Positions 7,628-17,539 of a stretch of DNA of 64,000 nt are shown piece after piece. The stretch covers positions 186,001 through 250,000 of the forward strand of contig WNDS01000001.1 of assembly GCA_009912235.1 (NCBI GenBank), in the 5' to 3' direction. Below the pieces are notes generated by a model, which saw only the letters and a list, made by a program, of their open reading frames with translations, was not told where the DNA came from and ran no database searches. The position numbers and the translations under genes were made by a program. Each line of letters opens with the position of its first letter. The first letter of the stretch is position 1. The DNA is from Stenotrophomonas maltophilia. GTDB lineage: Bacteria; Pseudomonadota; Gammaproteobacteria; Xanthomonadales; Xanthomonadaceae.

Positions 7628-9304
7628 TCAGTGCACCAGCCAGCCCGGCGCATACAGCCAGAGGATGGCAACGACCGCCTCCACCGCAAGGTGCCCGGCC
7701 CAGTAGGCGCCCTCGCTGGGGTACAGGCCCAGCACCCGTGCGGCCAGTCGCGTCCTCGCACCGGAGGGTGCATCACGCATCTGCGCCAGCACGCCGCGGT
7801 GCCGCAGCCGCAGGCTGCCCCAGCCCAGTGCAAGCAGGCACAGCCCCACCGGCAGCAGGGGCATGTAGCGCAGGCCGGCCATGGGGCTGTACTGCAGGAG
7901 CAGGTGCGCGACCAGCGGAATGCCCAGCAGCGAGACCAGCAGCGGAAGGCCATGGGCCTGCCGGATGCGTTGGCGTACCGGGCCGTCGATGGCCCGCCAC
8001 AGCCGGGCCACATAGCCGGGGCGCAACAGCGTCACACCATCGCCGGTGGTCACGCCTGCCACGCCGGTGTTCGTGCCGGCTGCCTGCGCCGCCAGATCGA
8101 TGGCATGGGTGTTGGCCGGTGCCGAGAGGACATTGCCGAGTGCATGCGGCACCGCAGTGCCACCGCTGGCCGGGCGCCCGTGAAGCGCGCGCTCCAGTGC
8201 CGCCAGCTGGTCCTCAAGCAGCGCTTCTGCCGTGGGCGCGATATCGACAAGCTGTGGCGGGCTGTCGAGCGCCAGCAACGTTCCCTGCCACGCGTCGACG
8301 CACACATCGGCGGCGATGAACGGCACCGTCGCCTGGCGCTCGACCACGGCACCATGGGGGGTCTGTTGAAGCGTGGCAGGGGACAGGGCGATGCCAAGGC
8401 CTGCCAGCCTGTCCTGCGCCTGCGTCCATGCCCACTCCTGCCGCAGCGTGCTGCCCGGCGCAGGCCCTGCCGCGTGCTGCTGCTGCACGGTAGCTGCCAG
8501 GCCGAAGGCCTGGTAACAGCGCCCGCTCCCTTCGCATGGGGCGCACGGGGTATGGCCGCTGCCGGCACACAGTGAGCACAGCCCCTGTGCCGTGCCGTTG
8601 CAGGTGAAGCAGTTCCGCCTTCCCTGTCCAGCGCAGCTGGAACAGCTGAGCGAGGAATGCGGAGAGCCGTAGCAGCCCTGGCAGGTGACGGTCTGCATGA
8701 CCGTGTTGCCGTCCTGGTAGCGGGTCTGGGTCTGGCTGCCGCTGCCGCGGCAGGACGCGCATGTCCGCCGGATCGCGCCGCTGCCGTTGCACGTGGCACA
8801 GGACACCTTGCCGTAGCTGCAGTCAGCCGGGCAGGGCCGGTGGCCACGCGTGTCGCAGTGGATGCACCGATGGCGGCCACTGCCACGGCAGCCACCGCCG
8901 CAGGTCGACACACGGACGCCGAACAGTTCCTCGTCACCGAATTCGCCCAGGTCACAGTTTTCACCGAGCACCGGACACGCAGTGCCGGCGGCGGCGAATG
9001 TGCTCTGGATCAGCTGCCACCGCGCCGCTTCCCAGGTCTGCCGACCCTGGTACATCCGCTCGTGCATCTCGTCCGTGGAGTCGATGCGCGGCACATGCCC
9101 GGGGCCCCGGCCGCCGCCGTCGACGCAGACCTGCCGGACTTCGGCGGTGATGACATGGGTGAACGAGCCGATTGCTTCTGCAACGGGCTGTGGTTCCACC
9201 CGCACTCGGCGCGACGCGATGGCCAGATGGGTGTGCAGCAGCGTGGCAAGCTGCACCTCCAGGTCCAGCGGAAGGGAAGGGAGCGCAGGGGGTGTTGAGG
9301 GCAA
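7628..9304 (-). CDS. Cysteine-rich DnaJ-zinc-finger-like membrane protein
   Basis: The 558-residue protein starts at TTG, with GGAAG about 10 bases upstream. Its middle (about 155-285) holds many CxxC or CxxCxGxG-type motifs (CRGSG, CATCNGSG, CASCRGSG, CSSCAGQG, CFTCNGT, CSLCAGSG, CAPCEGSG), like the zinc-binding region of DnaJ but with more units and no J domain. Two hydrophobic segments near the C terminus (about 455-500, and 535-558) look membrane-spanning. It is monocistronic and runs toward the end of the TonB operon. A role in protein folding or redox/metal binding is plausible; nothing in the sequence proves it. Confidence 0.72.
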   Translation of the reverse strand: MPSTPPALPSLPLDLEVQLATLLHTHLAIASRRVRVEPQPVAEAIGSFTHVITAEVRQVCVDGGGRGPGHVPRIDSTDEMHERMYQGRQTWEAARWQLIQSTFAAAGTACPVLGENCDLGEFGDEELFGVRVSTCGGGCRGSGRHRCIHCDTRGHRPCPADCSYGKVSCATCNGSGAIRRTCASCRGSGSQTQTRYQDGNTVMQTVTCQGCYGSPHSSLSCSSCAGQGRRNCFTCNGTAQGLCSLCAGSGHTPCAPCEGSGRCYQAFGLAATVQQQHAAGPAPGSTLRQEWAWTQAQDRLAGLGIALSPATLQQTPHGAVVERQATVPFIAADVCVDAWQGTLLALDSPPQLVDIAPTAEALLEDQLAALERALHGRPASGGTAVPHALGNVLSAPANTHAIDLAAQAAGTNTGVAGVTTGDGVTLLRPGYVARLWRAIDGPVRQRIRQAHGLPLLVSLLGIPLVAHLLLQYSPMAGLRYMPLLPVGLCLLALGWGSLRLRHRGVLAQMRDAPSGARTRLAARVLGLYPSEGAYWAGHLAVEAVVAILWLYAPGWLVH

Positions 9305-9511
9305 GGCGGTGTCTTCCTTGACAGCAGCGGATCAATGGCAGGGGGTACCGCGTTATCGGCTCCGCCCGCTGTGGACTTTACCCGCAACCGCCGTCAGCGC
9401 CCCCGCGGCGGCGTCGACGGGGCTGGGCGCTGCCGGGCCGCTCGCCTACAATCGGTGCGCGGACCGCCGCCATCACGCCCATCATTCCCCGGTCCCGCCC
9501 TGGCACGCCTT

Positions 9512-10009
9512 ATGTCCCCCAATGCCGTGGCGCTGGTCGAACTGCTGATCCGCGAACGCCGTGCGTTGTTCCGCTTCATTGGCCGCTACCTGGACCCGGC
9601 CAGCACCGAGGACACCCTGCAGAGCCTGTACCTGAAGGCCAGCAGCGTGCCCGGCGACCCGCCGATCCTGGAGCCGCGCGGCTATCTGTACCGCATGGCC
9701 TACCACCACGCGCTCAACCGCAGCCAGGCCGAGGCCCGCGAACGCCGCGCCCTGGCCGAGTACGCGGCCGGGCTGGGCGATGCCCACAACGATGGCGAGG
9801 CCAGCGCGCTGGACCAGGCGCAGCTGCGCGAGATCACCCAGAGCATCCTCTCGCTGCCGGCGCAGGTACGCGAGTGCTTCGTGCTGAACCGCTATCTGGG
9901 CCTGACCGAGCGCGAGATCGCCGCGCGGCTGGGCATTTCCAAGAGTGTGGTGGGCAAGTACGTGCTGCGCGCGGCGCTGCAGGTGCAACAGCAGCAGGGG
10001 CGCGGCTGA
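9512..10009 (+). CDS. FecI-like ECF RNA polymerase sigma factor
   Basis: The gene encodes 165 residues with sigma region 2 at about 10-75 (FRFIGRYLDP, then YLYRMAYHHALN) and region 4 at about 105-160 (LPAQVRECFVLNRYLGLTEREIAARLGIS, a helix-turn-helix). It is followed by a FecR-type regulator and a TonB-dependent receptor with a signalling domain, the classical arrangement for cell-surface signalling. It should direct polymerase to the receptor promoter when substrate is bound outside. The ATG at 9512 was chosen because it begins the conserved part; an upstream extension in frame lacks similarity to the family. Confidence 0.9.
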   Translation: MSPNAVALVELLIRERRALFRFIGRYLDPASTEDTLQSLYLKASSVPGDPPILEPRGYLYRMAYHHALNRSQAEARERRALAEYAAGLGDAHNDGEASALDQAQLREITQSILSLPAQVRECFVLNRYLGLTEREIAARLGISKSVVGKYVLRAALQVQQQQGRG

Positions 10010-10094
10010 TAGCACGCAATTACCGTGGACAACGGCGGCCCGCCGTTGTCTCAATGAAGAAGAGCGCCGCGTCCAGGCGCAGCAGGCCACACGC

Positions 10095-11048
10095 ATGACC
10101 ACGTCAGAACCCTCGCCGCGGCAGGCCAGGCAGGCGTTGCGCTGGGTGATCCGGTGCAGCAACGGCCCGTTGCCACCACGCCGGCACGCCGCCCTGCAGC
10201 GCTGGCTGCGCGCCGACCCGTGCCACCGCCAAGCCTGGCAGCAGCAGGCCGCTTTCTGGAACCGGCTGGATGCCGCCGGACCCGATGTGCTGGCGGCCCT
10301 GCCGGCGCTCACTGCGGACACCCAGGGCCTGCGCCCGCTGCGCCCGGTGCGCATGGGCCGCTGGCTGGCGGTGGCTGCCGCCGCCGTGCTGATGGTGGCC
10401 ACCGCACCACAGGCACTGCTGCTGGCGCGCAGCGATTTCCGCACCGGTAGCGCGCCGCGTTCTGTGGTGCTGGCCGATGGCAGCCAGCTGGTACTGGACG
10501 CCGGCAGCGTCCTGGCCGTGAATCTGGACGGCAACGCGCGCACGCTGCGGCTGCTGCGCGGGCGCGCCTGGTTCCAGGTGCAGCACGAGGCGCGCCCGTT
10601 CGTGGTCGATGTCGGTGGCGGCCGTGTGCGCGACATCGGCACCGCCTTCAGCGTGGAGCTGCAGCCTGCGGGCGTGCGCACGGCAGTCAGCGAGGGCGCG
10701 GTGGACGTGATGCCGGGCAGTGACCCGGCCGTGCAGCTGCGGGCCGGACAGGCGCGGGTGTTCCGTGACGGGCGCTGGCAGGGGGCGCTGGCCAGCAGCG
10801 CGGTGGAGGGCGTGGCACCGTGGCGCCGTGGTGAAGTGGGCATCGATGACCTGCCTGCCGCCGAGGCCATCGCCGAGCTGGCACGCTACCGCCGTGCCCC
10901 GGTCTGGGTGCTGGGCGGCCGCAAGGGCGCAGTGCGGGTGAGCGGGCTGTTCCATACCGCTCAGCCGGAGCGCGCCATCGAGGCGGTGGCCACGCAGGCC
11001 GGGCTGCAGGTGCAGGCGCTGCCGGGCGGGGTGCTGCTGCTGCGCTGA
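10095..11048 (+). CDS. FecR-type transmembrane sigma regulator
   Basis: This 317-residue protein has a cytoplasmic N-terminal DUF4880-like part (about 8-60, with W-x-x-A-x-P-x-x-R-x-A-W-like spacing) and one membrane helix (about 93-112). The periplasmic FecR domain (about 120-225) includes RSVVLADGSQLVLDAGS and DIGTAFSVELQ. A C-terminal DUF4974-type domain is at about 235-317. It relays the ligand signal from the receptor plug to the FecI-like sigma factor upstream. The start at 10095 follows the sigma gene by 85 bases; an ATG at 10053 is out of frame. Confidence 0.88.
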   Translation: MTTSEPSPRQARQALRWVIRCSNGPLPPRRHAALQRWLRADPCHRQAWQQQAAFWNRLDAAGPDVLAALPALTADTQGLRPLRPVRMGRWLAVAAAAVLMVATAPQALLLARSDFRTGSAPRSVVLADGSQLVLDAGSVLAVNLDGNARTLRLLRGRAWFQVQHEARPFVVDVGGGRVRDIGTAFSVELQPAGVRTAVSEGAVDVMPGSDPAVQLRAGQARVFRDGRWQGALASSAVEGVAPWRRGEVGIDDLPAAEAIAELARYRRAPVWVLGGRKGAVRVSGLFHTAQPERAIEAVATQAGLQVQALPGGVLLLR

Positions 11049-11192
11049 AATAATCCGCACAAAGTGTGGGCAGACCGCGCCTGCGGTTGTCTGTATACAT
11101 GTAGCCAGAGCGAAACAGCGTTTCTCCTCAAGCCAAACGAGCCGCCTGCACCGGATGTGCAGTGGCCCCGCCACCCTTGAGGAGTTGCTTTC

Positions 11193-14100
11193 ATGCCGTC
11201 CCCGGCTGCTGTCCACCGCCGCACTGCCACCGTTCTTGCCCTGGCCATCGCGGCCGCCCTGCTGCCAGCCGTCGCACCTGCCGTGCATGCGCAGGCCGCG
11301 CAGGCCGCGCAGGCCGGGGCGCCCGTGCCTTCAACCTGCCGGCGCAGCCGCTCAACGATGCGCTGCGTGCCTTCGCGCGCACCACCGGCGAACAGGTGGT
11401 GTTCCGCAGCGAACTGGTGGAAGGGCGGCGCTCGCAGACGGTGCAGGGGCAGTACGCCGGTGACCAGGCGTTGCAGCGGCTGCTGCAGGGTAGCGGCCTG
11501 CATGCCCAGCGTGCCGGTGATGGCACCTGGACGGTGCAGCCGGGAAGCGCCGTGGCCGCCGCTGCCGGCGATGGCGTGGTGGTCACCGATACGCTGAACG
11601 TGCGTGGCACCCTGGAGCGCAGTGGCGGCGAGGCGCGTGACCGGCGCGGCTACGACGATGTCTACGACCTGGACATCAGCACCGTCTATTCCGGCCGCGA
11701 CCGCGTGGAACGCTACCGCGGCTCCAACCCGGCCGACGTGGTCAAGGACCTGGTGGGTGTGTTCAGTGGCGACGCGCGCAACAGTGGCGCGCTGGACATC
11801 AACATCCGCGGCATCCAGGGCCCCGGCCGCGTGCCGGTCAGCATCGGCGGCGGCGAACAGGCGCTGACCGTCTGGCGCGGCTACAACGGCGTCAGCAACC
11901 GCAACTACATCGATCCCAACCTGATCGGCGGCATCCAGGTCATCAAGGGCCCGGGCCTGGTGCGCGATGTGCACAGCGGCATCGGCGGCGCGCTGATCAT
12001 CAAGACCATCGATGTGGACGACATCGTGCCCAAAGGTGAGCGTTTCGGCGGCGAGTTCAAGATCGAGGGCAGCAGCAACGCGGTGGCCCTGCGTCTGCCG
12101 CAGCTGCACACCGGTGAGGATTACCGCAATGTGCCGGGCTTCCCGCAGGCCTCGCCGTCGGCACCGTACGCCGACAGCACGCTGCTGGTGCCGGTGAAGT
12201 CGCGCGGTTCGGAAACCAACGTGTTCGCCGGTGACGACCAGGCCTGGCGGCTGGCGCTAGGCCTGCGCGGCGAGCACGTGGACCTGATGGCCGCCTACGC
12301 CTGGCGCAAGCGCGGCAACTACTTCTCCGGCACCAAGGGCACGGCCTACTGCGACCAGGACCCGCGTGAGCAGTTCGAGTACAAGGGCCTGGACTACATC
12401 ATCACGCTGGCGCGCTACTTCAAACCCGGCGATGAAGTGCCCAACACGTCCAGCGAACAGGAATCGTGGCTGCTCAAGGCCACCTGGCAGATCAACGACG
12501 ACCAGCAGCTGCGCGCCACCTGGCGGCATACGCTTTCGCATTACGGCGAGATCATGCCCTCTCGCATCCTGTCCGCGCCGGACTATGGCCGCATCCAGTG
12601 GCCGCTCAGCCGCGTCGATTCCGATGCCTGGAACCTGGAATACCACTGGCAGCCGGCCGGCAGCCGCTGGCTGGACCTGCGCGCCAACCTGTGGCGTACC
12701 GAAACCACCAGCGACACCTACGCCGCCGGTGGCTTCCCCAACTTCGCCAGCAACCCCGACTGGAACCCGGGCAGCAGCCCGATCCTGCGCAACACCGCCC
12801 TGGCCAACGCGCGCAACGACCGTACCGGCCTGACCCTGAGCAACCGTTTCGCCCTGCATTCCACGCTGGACCTGACCGTGGGCGGCAACTGGCAGTTCGA
12901 GACGCTGCGCTCGGGCGACCCGTACTTCGGGGTCAGCGATGGCTGGCGCATGTACCCGCGTGCCGGGCGCCGCCAGGAAGGCGAGGGCTACATGACGCTG
13001 GACTGGCGCCCGGTGGAGTTCCTGTCCCTCAGTGCCGGCGTGCGCTACGCGCGTTACTGGGCTTTCGATGACTTCCTGCAGGAGCACCCGGAGCTGATGA
13101 CCGCCTCGGTGTTCCCCAAGGAGGCGCGCTACCGGGTCAACGAGCTGCCCGAACGCCCGGCCAGCCTGCAGGGCGAGATCGATGAGATCGAATCGCAGCG
13201 TGAGTACTGGGAGAGCATCGGCATGGGCTTCATCGTTGATGACCTGCTGAAGGGCCTGCTGGGCAAGTACGAAACGCCGGTGGCGGTGGACCACAGCATT
13301 CCGTGGCTGCCTGATGCGGACGGCAACTACAGCCGCGCCACCAATCCCTGCCTGAACGGCCAGGTGGCGGCCATTCCCGGGCTGCTGCCGGTGCAGGGCG
13401 CGCAGATCCTGTGCAGCATCCAGAGCGGGCGCCCGCAGGCAGTGGCCGCGCGCAACGAGCGCAAGCGCGACCATGCCTGGCTGCCCACCTTCTAGGCGAC
13501 CGTGCATTTCTCGCCCGATGCGCGCGCCTACGTTCGCTACAGCGAAGCCGTGCGTTTCCCCAGCATGTTCGAAAGCACCATCGCGTTTTCCAGCAGCCTG
13601 AACCCGCTGTACCTGCTCAAGCCCGAACACACCTACAACTACGAAGTGGGCTACGTGCACAACCTGTCGGCGCTGTTCGGTGGTACCGCCGATGCCGACG
13701 TGAAGCTGGCCTATTACGTGCACAAGACCCGCAACGTGATCGAGCGCGATGGCAACTTCCTGTTCGACAACCTGGACAAGCAGCGCATCCGCGGCCTGGA
13801 GCTGCAGGCGCGTTTTGACAACCGGCGCTTCTTCACCGACCTGGGCATCACCCGCACGCTGGAAAACAAGGTCTGCGACGAAAGCATGGCCGTGCAGCTG
13901 GACGCGCTGTCCGTGCAGGTGCCCAATTGCGTGCAGGACGGCTTCGTCAGCGGCTACCTGCTGACCCAGGCCATTCCGAAGCTGTCGGTGAACTGGTCCT
14001 TCGGCACCCGGCTGTTCGATGAGCGCCTGGAACTGGGCAGCCGCATCGTGCACTACCAGCGCCACCAGAACCCGGACCTGCAGGCCTACCGTGACCGCCT

Positions 14101-14320
14101 GTATGCCGGCAGCGGCGGCCTGATCTGGCAGAACGTGCCGTTCACCTGGGGAAACATCACCACCGTCGATGCCTATGCGCGCTGGCGCATCAACGACCAC
14201 GCCAGCGTCGAGCCGGTCGGCACCAACCTCGGCAACCGCTACTACGTCGACCCGGCCACGCGCTCCACGCTGCCGGCACCGGGCCGCACGCTGAAGCTCG
14301 GCGTCACCGCACGCTTCTGA
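11193..14320 (+). pseudogene. TonB-dependent receptor with N-terminal signalling (STN) domain; frameshift and TAG
   Basis: This is an outer-membrane receptor, presumably for heme or hemophilin-bound heme given its neighbours. The signal peptide (ending VHA-QA) is read in one frame from 11193. The following STN domain (RAFNLPAQPLNDALRAFART) is in another. A single-base loss near 11315-11323 explains the switch. The plug (DVVKDLVGVFSGDARNSGALDINIRGIQG) and barrel continue to a TAG at 13493-13495, after which the same frame resumes (ATVHFSPDARAYVRYSEAVRFPSMFE) and ends in VTARF at 14320. Gln or Asn is expected at the stop. Both lesions would kill the gene if real. Sigma/anti-sigma genes are upstream and the hemophilin-like gene is downstream. 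Confidence 0.85.
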
Positions 14321-14379
14321 TTTCCTCGTTTCGTTGTTGCACCCGTAGTTCCCGCAACCCAAGGAGTAGTTCCATCAAG

Positions 14380-15138
14380 ATGATCTCCCGTTCCGTACTG
14401 GCCATGGCCGCCACCTTCGCTCTGGCCGGTGCCGCCCAGGCCGCCGATATCGTCGGTGCCGCCAGCCCGGCCACCGACGCGCAGCTGTACGTCAAGGTCG
14501 GCGCGTCCGAAGTCAACGGCGGCCCGCACAGCGCAGGCAAGGCCGGCATCGGCGTCGGTACCGTATCCAACGCCAAGCCGGTCGATTTCCAGGGCCTGGC
14601 CGCGTACTCGGCACCGACCACCGTGGGCAACGTGACTGTGCGTACGCTGGCCATGCCGATCACCGGCACCCCGGGCAACCATGCCGGCATGGGCCACTTC
14701 AACTTCGTCAAGGTGGGCAGTGGCGATGTGTGGTTCGGTGAATGGTCCAAGGACGGCGCCGCCGGTGGTTTCAACAACCGCCAGGTGTACTTCGCCGGTG
14801 ACCGCGCCGGCACCACGCTGCCCAGCGGCACCGCGACCTACGCGGTGGCCGGCCTGAACAAGTTCAATGGCAGCAACCTGCTCACCGGTACCTTCGCCGC
14901 CAACTTCGGAACCGGCAAGCTGACCGGTGGCCTGACCGGCGGCGGCCAGACCCTGGCCGTCAGCGCCAACATCAACAGCGCCGACGCGTCCTTCGCCGGT
15001 ACCGCCGTGGCCAATGGTTCGGTCACCGGCAACAGCCAGGGCCAGTTCTTCGGCGCCAACGCTGCGGCACTGGCCGGCATCGCCACCTTCGCCGGCAACA
15101 GCCAGTACGACACCGCCTTCGGTGGCACCAAGAACTGA
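14380..15138 (+). CDS. Hemophilin-like Slam-dependent secreted heme-binding protein
   Basis: The 252-residue protein has a signal peptide cleaved after AQA (about residue 21) and no lipobox cysteine, so it should be released rather than lipidated. The C-terminal half is glycine-rich with TbpB-type small-barrel signatures (SFAGTAVANGSVTGNSQGQFFGANAAALAGIATF). This combination, next to a Slam gene and a heme oxygenase, matches hemophilin (HphA) loci described in Acinetobacter. I infer a secreted hemophore that carries heme to the receptor upstream. AAGGAG lies 13 bases before the ATG. Heme ligands cannot be assigned by eye. Confidence 0.78.
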   Translation: MISRSVLAMAATFALAGAAQAADIVGAASPATDAQLYVKVGASEVNGGPHSAGKAGIGVGTVSNAKPVDFQGLAAYSAPTTVGNVTVRTLAMPITGTPGNHAGMGHFNFVKVGSGDVWFGEWSKDGAAGGFNNRQVYFAGDRAGTTLPSGTATYAVAGLNKFNGSNLLTGTFAANFGTGKLTGGLTGGGQTLAVSANINSADASFAGTAVANGSVTGNSQGQFFGANAAALAGIATFAGNSQYDTAFGGTKN

Positions 15139-15217
15139 GTGAACTGAGTGCCCCGACCGGGGCCGGGCAGGGACAAGCCGCGCTTCGCCAGTCCCTGCAT
15201 CCCCCGGTGGCCATCCC

Positions 15218-16687
15218 ATGAATCCGATCCGCCTCATTCCGTATTGCCTGCTGTTGGCCGGCAGCCTGCCCGCCCTGGCCCATGCCCAGCAGGACGACCT
15301 GCGCCGCGTGCTGGAGCAGGGCGCCGAGCAGCGCCATCAGCAGCAGGACCAGCAGCGCCTGCAGCAGGCCGATGGCGCGCGCCCTGTGCTGACCATCGAT
15401 GGCCAGCCATACCGCGTCGAACGCACCGTGGACGACCTCGGCCAGGCGGTGTACCTCTCGCTGCAGCACCAGCAATGGAATGCCGCCGCGCAGTTCCTGG
15501 CCGAGTACGTGCAGCTGGACGGCCACGATCCGCTGCTGCGCCACTACGCGCAGGGCGCACTGGCGCGCGTGCAGGGCCAGCATGCGCGTGCCGCACGCGA
15601 GTTCGAGACCGTGCTGGCCGCGCAGCCCGCCTTCCTGCCCGCCCGCCTGGAGCTGGCACGCGTGCTGGCCGAAGACCTGCGCGACCGTGAGGCCATTGCG
15701 CTGTTCACCGCCATCGCCAGCAGCATCGACGATCCCGACCCGGCCACCGCCGGCGTGCGCAGCAGCGTGCAGGCCTACCTGCAGGCGTTGCAGGCGCGCC
15801 GCCAGTGGAAGGGCGCGGTCGCCGCCGGCCCGGCGTGGAGTGACAACATCAACCGCAGTTCGGCCAGCCGCACCTGCCTGCTGGACGATGGGGCCGGCAG
15901 CTGCCTGATCGAGCGTCGCCTGCCCGATGCCCAGGCCGCCGGCGGGCTGGACTACGACGCCAACATCGAACGTCGCCTGCCGCTGGCCGGCCACCACGGC
16001 CTGTACGTGCGCGGGCTGGCCTATGGCCAGGCCTGGCGCGGCCACAGTGCCTACAACGAGCTCAATGCCAGCGTGCAGGCAGGCTACAGCTGGCGCAGTG
16101 CGCGGCAGACGCTGCAGCTGGCCCCCAGCTTCGACTACCAGGCCTGGGGCAACCGCGCCCTGACCGGTGCAGCGGGCGTGCACGGCGAATGGTCGCGTTC
16201 GCTCGACGCACGCACGCTGGTGAAAGTGGAAGCCGACTGGAAGCGCATGCGCTACCGCCAGCGGGCGCTGGCCAGCAACTACGACGGCGACCTGCGCGCG
16301 GTCTATGCCACCTGGTTCCGGGCACTGAACCCGCGCTGGACCCTGTTCGCCGGCGTGGACCTGTCCGACAGCGGCGCCGCGCAGGACAGCAACGGCTACC
16401 TGCAGCGTGGCCTGCGGCTGGGCGTGGCACGGCAGTGGAGCGGCACCACCGCCACCGTGTTCGACTCGCTGCGGCAGCGCCGCTATGGCACGTGGTCGCC
16501 GTTGCTGGAGGAACGCCGCCGCGATGACGAGCAGAACCTGATCGCGATCGTGCGCAGTGAACGCCTGGCCGTGGCCGGGCTGGTGCCGAGCCTGAGCCTG
16601 CGCTACACGCGCGTGGCCAGCAACGTGGACTGGCTGTATGCCTACGACCGCAGCCTGGTCAGCCTGAAATGGGAGCGGCCGTTCTGA
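15218..16687 (+). CDS. Slam (surface lipoprotein assembly modifier) outer-membrane translocon
   Basis: The 489-residue protein has a signal peptide (about 1-24), then a Gln-rich helical region and a TPR-like periplasmic domain (about 75-200, with YLSLQHQQWNAAAQFLAEYVQLDGHDPLL and repeated helix pairs). A DUF560 barrel (about 205-489) ends in WERPF. Slam proteins move TbpB-fold proteins across the outer membrane. The adjacent hemophilin-like gene is its natural client, starting 838 bases earlier in the same direction. The heme oxygenase gene follows after 27 bases, so export and intracellular heme breakdown are coupled in one operon. Confidence 0.87.
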   Translation: MNPIRLIPYCLLLAGSLPALAHAQQDDLRRVLEQGAEQRHQQQDQQRLQQADGARPVLTIDGQPYRVERTVDDLGQAVYLSLQHQQWNAAAQFLAEYVQLDGHDPLLRHYAQGALARVQGQHARAAREFETVLAAQPAFLPARLELARVLAEDLRDREAIALFTAIASSIDDPDPATAGVRSSVQAYLQALQARRQWKGAVAAGPAWSDNINRSSASRTCLLDDGAGSCLIERRLPDAQAAGGLDYDANIERRLPLAGHHGLYVRGLAYGQAWRGHSAYNELNASVQAGYSWRSARQTLQLAPSFDYQAWGNRALTGAAGVHGEWSRSLDARTLVKVEADWKRMRYRQRALASNYDGDLRAVYATWFRALNPRWTLFAGVDLSDSGAAQDSNGYLQRGLRLGVARQWSGTTATVFDSLRQRRYGTWSPLLEERRRDDEQNLIAIVRSERLAVAGLVPSLSLRYTRVASNVDWLYAYDRSLVSLKWERPF

Positions 16688-16714
16688 ACGCCGCCGCGCT
16701 ACCGGAGAACTGCA

Positions 16715-17311
16715 ATGTCCGCTTCCCCCGCCTTCACCCCTGAGCATCAGGCCAGCCGCGCGCAGCGGCTCAAGGCTGCCATGCGGCAGACCCACGACCG
16801 CCTCGACCGCCGCATCATGGCCGCGCGCATCTTCGATGACCGTGCGCGCTTTGCCGGCTTCCTCCGCATGCAGTACCGCTTCCACCGCGATATCGAAGCG
16901 CTGTACGCCATGCCCGCGCTGCAGGCGTTGCTGCCGGGGCTGGCGCAGCGCTCGCGGCTGGCGCGCATCGGCCAGGACCTGGCCGACCTGGGCACGATGG
17001 CACGCCCGGGCAGCCCCCGGCTGGATGCCGATACGCCGCTGCCCACCGCGCTGGGCTGGCTGTACGTGGCCGATGGGTCCAATCTGGGCGGCACCATCCT
17101 CTACAAGCTGGCCGCCGGGCTGGGTCTGGACGCGCGCTTCGGTGCCCGCCATCTGGCTGCGCACCCCGACGGCGCCGCGCGGCACTGGCGCGCCTTCACC
17201 AGCGCACTGGACGCACTGGCACTGGAGGACGCCGAGGAGGCGGCGGTGATTGCCGGGGCCGAGGCGGCCTTCCGCAGCGTCAACGCCTACGTGGCCGACG
17301 AACTGGGCTGA
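16715..17311 (+). CDS. hemO: Biliverdin-producing heme oxygenase
   Basis: The 198-residue cytoplasmic enzyme cleaves heme to biliverdin, CO and iron. The proximal heme-ligand histidine is H27 in MRQTHDRLDRRIM. The FLRMQYRFHRDIEALY block and the flexible distal helix LGWLYVADGSNLGGTILYK are those of bacterial HemO/PigA-type enzymes. Size is typical. GGAG precedes the ATG by 7 bases. As the last gene of the locus it frees iron from heme brought in by the receptor and hemophore. The symbol follows the general bacterial name. Confidence 0.9.
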   Translation: MSASPAFTPEHQASRAQRLKAAMRQTHDRLDRRIMAARIFDDRARFAGFLRMQYRFHRDIEALYAMPALQALLPGLAQRSRLARIGQDLADLGTMARPGSPRLDADTPLPTALGWLYVADGSNLGGTILYKLAAGLGLDARFGARHLAAHPDGAARHWRAFTSALDALALEDAEEAAVIAGAEAAFRSVNAYVADELG

Positions 17312-17330
17312 GCACCGCCGGCGCTCGCCG

Positions 17331-17354
17331 GCCATGCCAATCATTGGGGATGGC
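17331..17354 (+). terminator. Candidate hairpin after the heme oxygenase gene
   Basis: The arms GCCAT-g-CCAAT and ATTGG-gg-ATGGC form an imperfect hairpin 20 bases after the stop codon. No run of T follows, so it is a weak terminator candidate or a transcript-end structure. Confidence 0.35.
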
Positions 17355-17436
17355 GCAGGCCGGGGTGGACGGGGCAGGGGAGTGCACCGTTCCGCCCCGG
17401 CGGCGGCATGCCGCTGATGCACACCCACCACCGAAA

Positions 17437-17463
17437 CTGACAGGATTGTCAGGCAGCTGACAG
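17437..17463 (+). promoter_or_regulatory. Candidate Cus/Cop-type operator upstream of the RND operon
   Basis: CTGACA-GGAT-TGTCAG (17437-17452) is a perfect 6-base inverted repeat with a 4-base spacer, the same geometry as the E. coli CusR box (TGACA-N4-TGTCA). A further CTGACAG follows at 17457. The operon downstream encodes a heavy-metal-type (CusR-like) response regulator, so autoregulation is a reasonable inference. Confidence 0.5.
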
Positions 17464-17539
17464 CGTGATGCCGGTGGCGGCGCACCAGCATGGCGTCATC
17501 CCGGCTGCTTCCGTGCCGGCCTTGCCGGAACCTGCCGCC

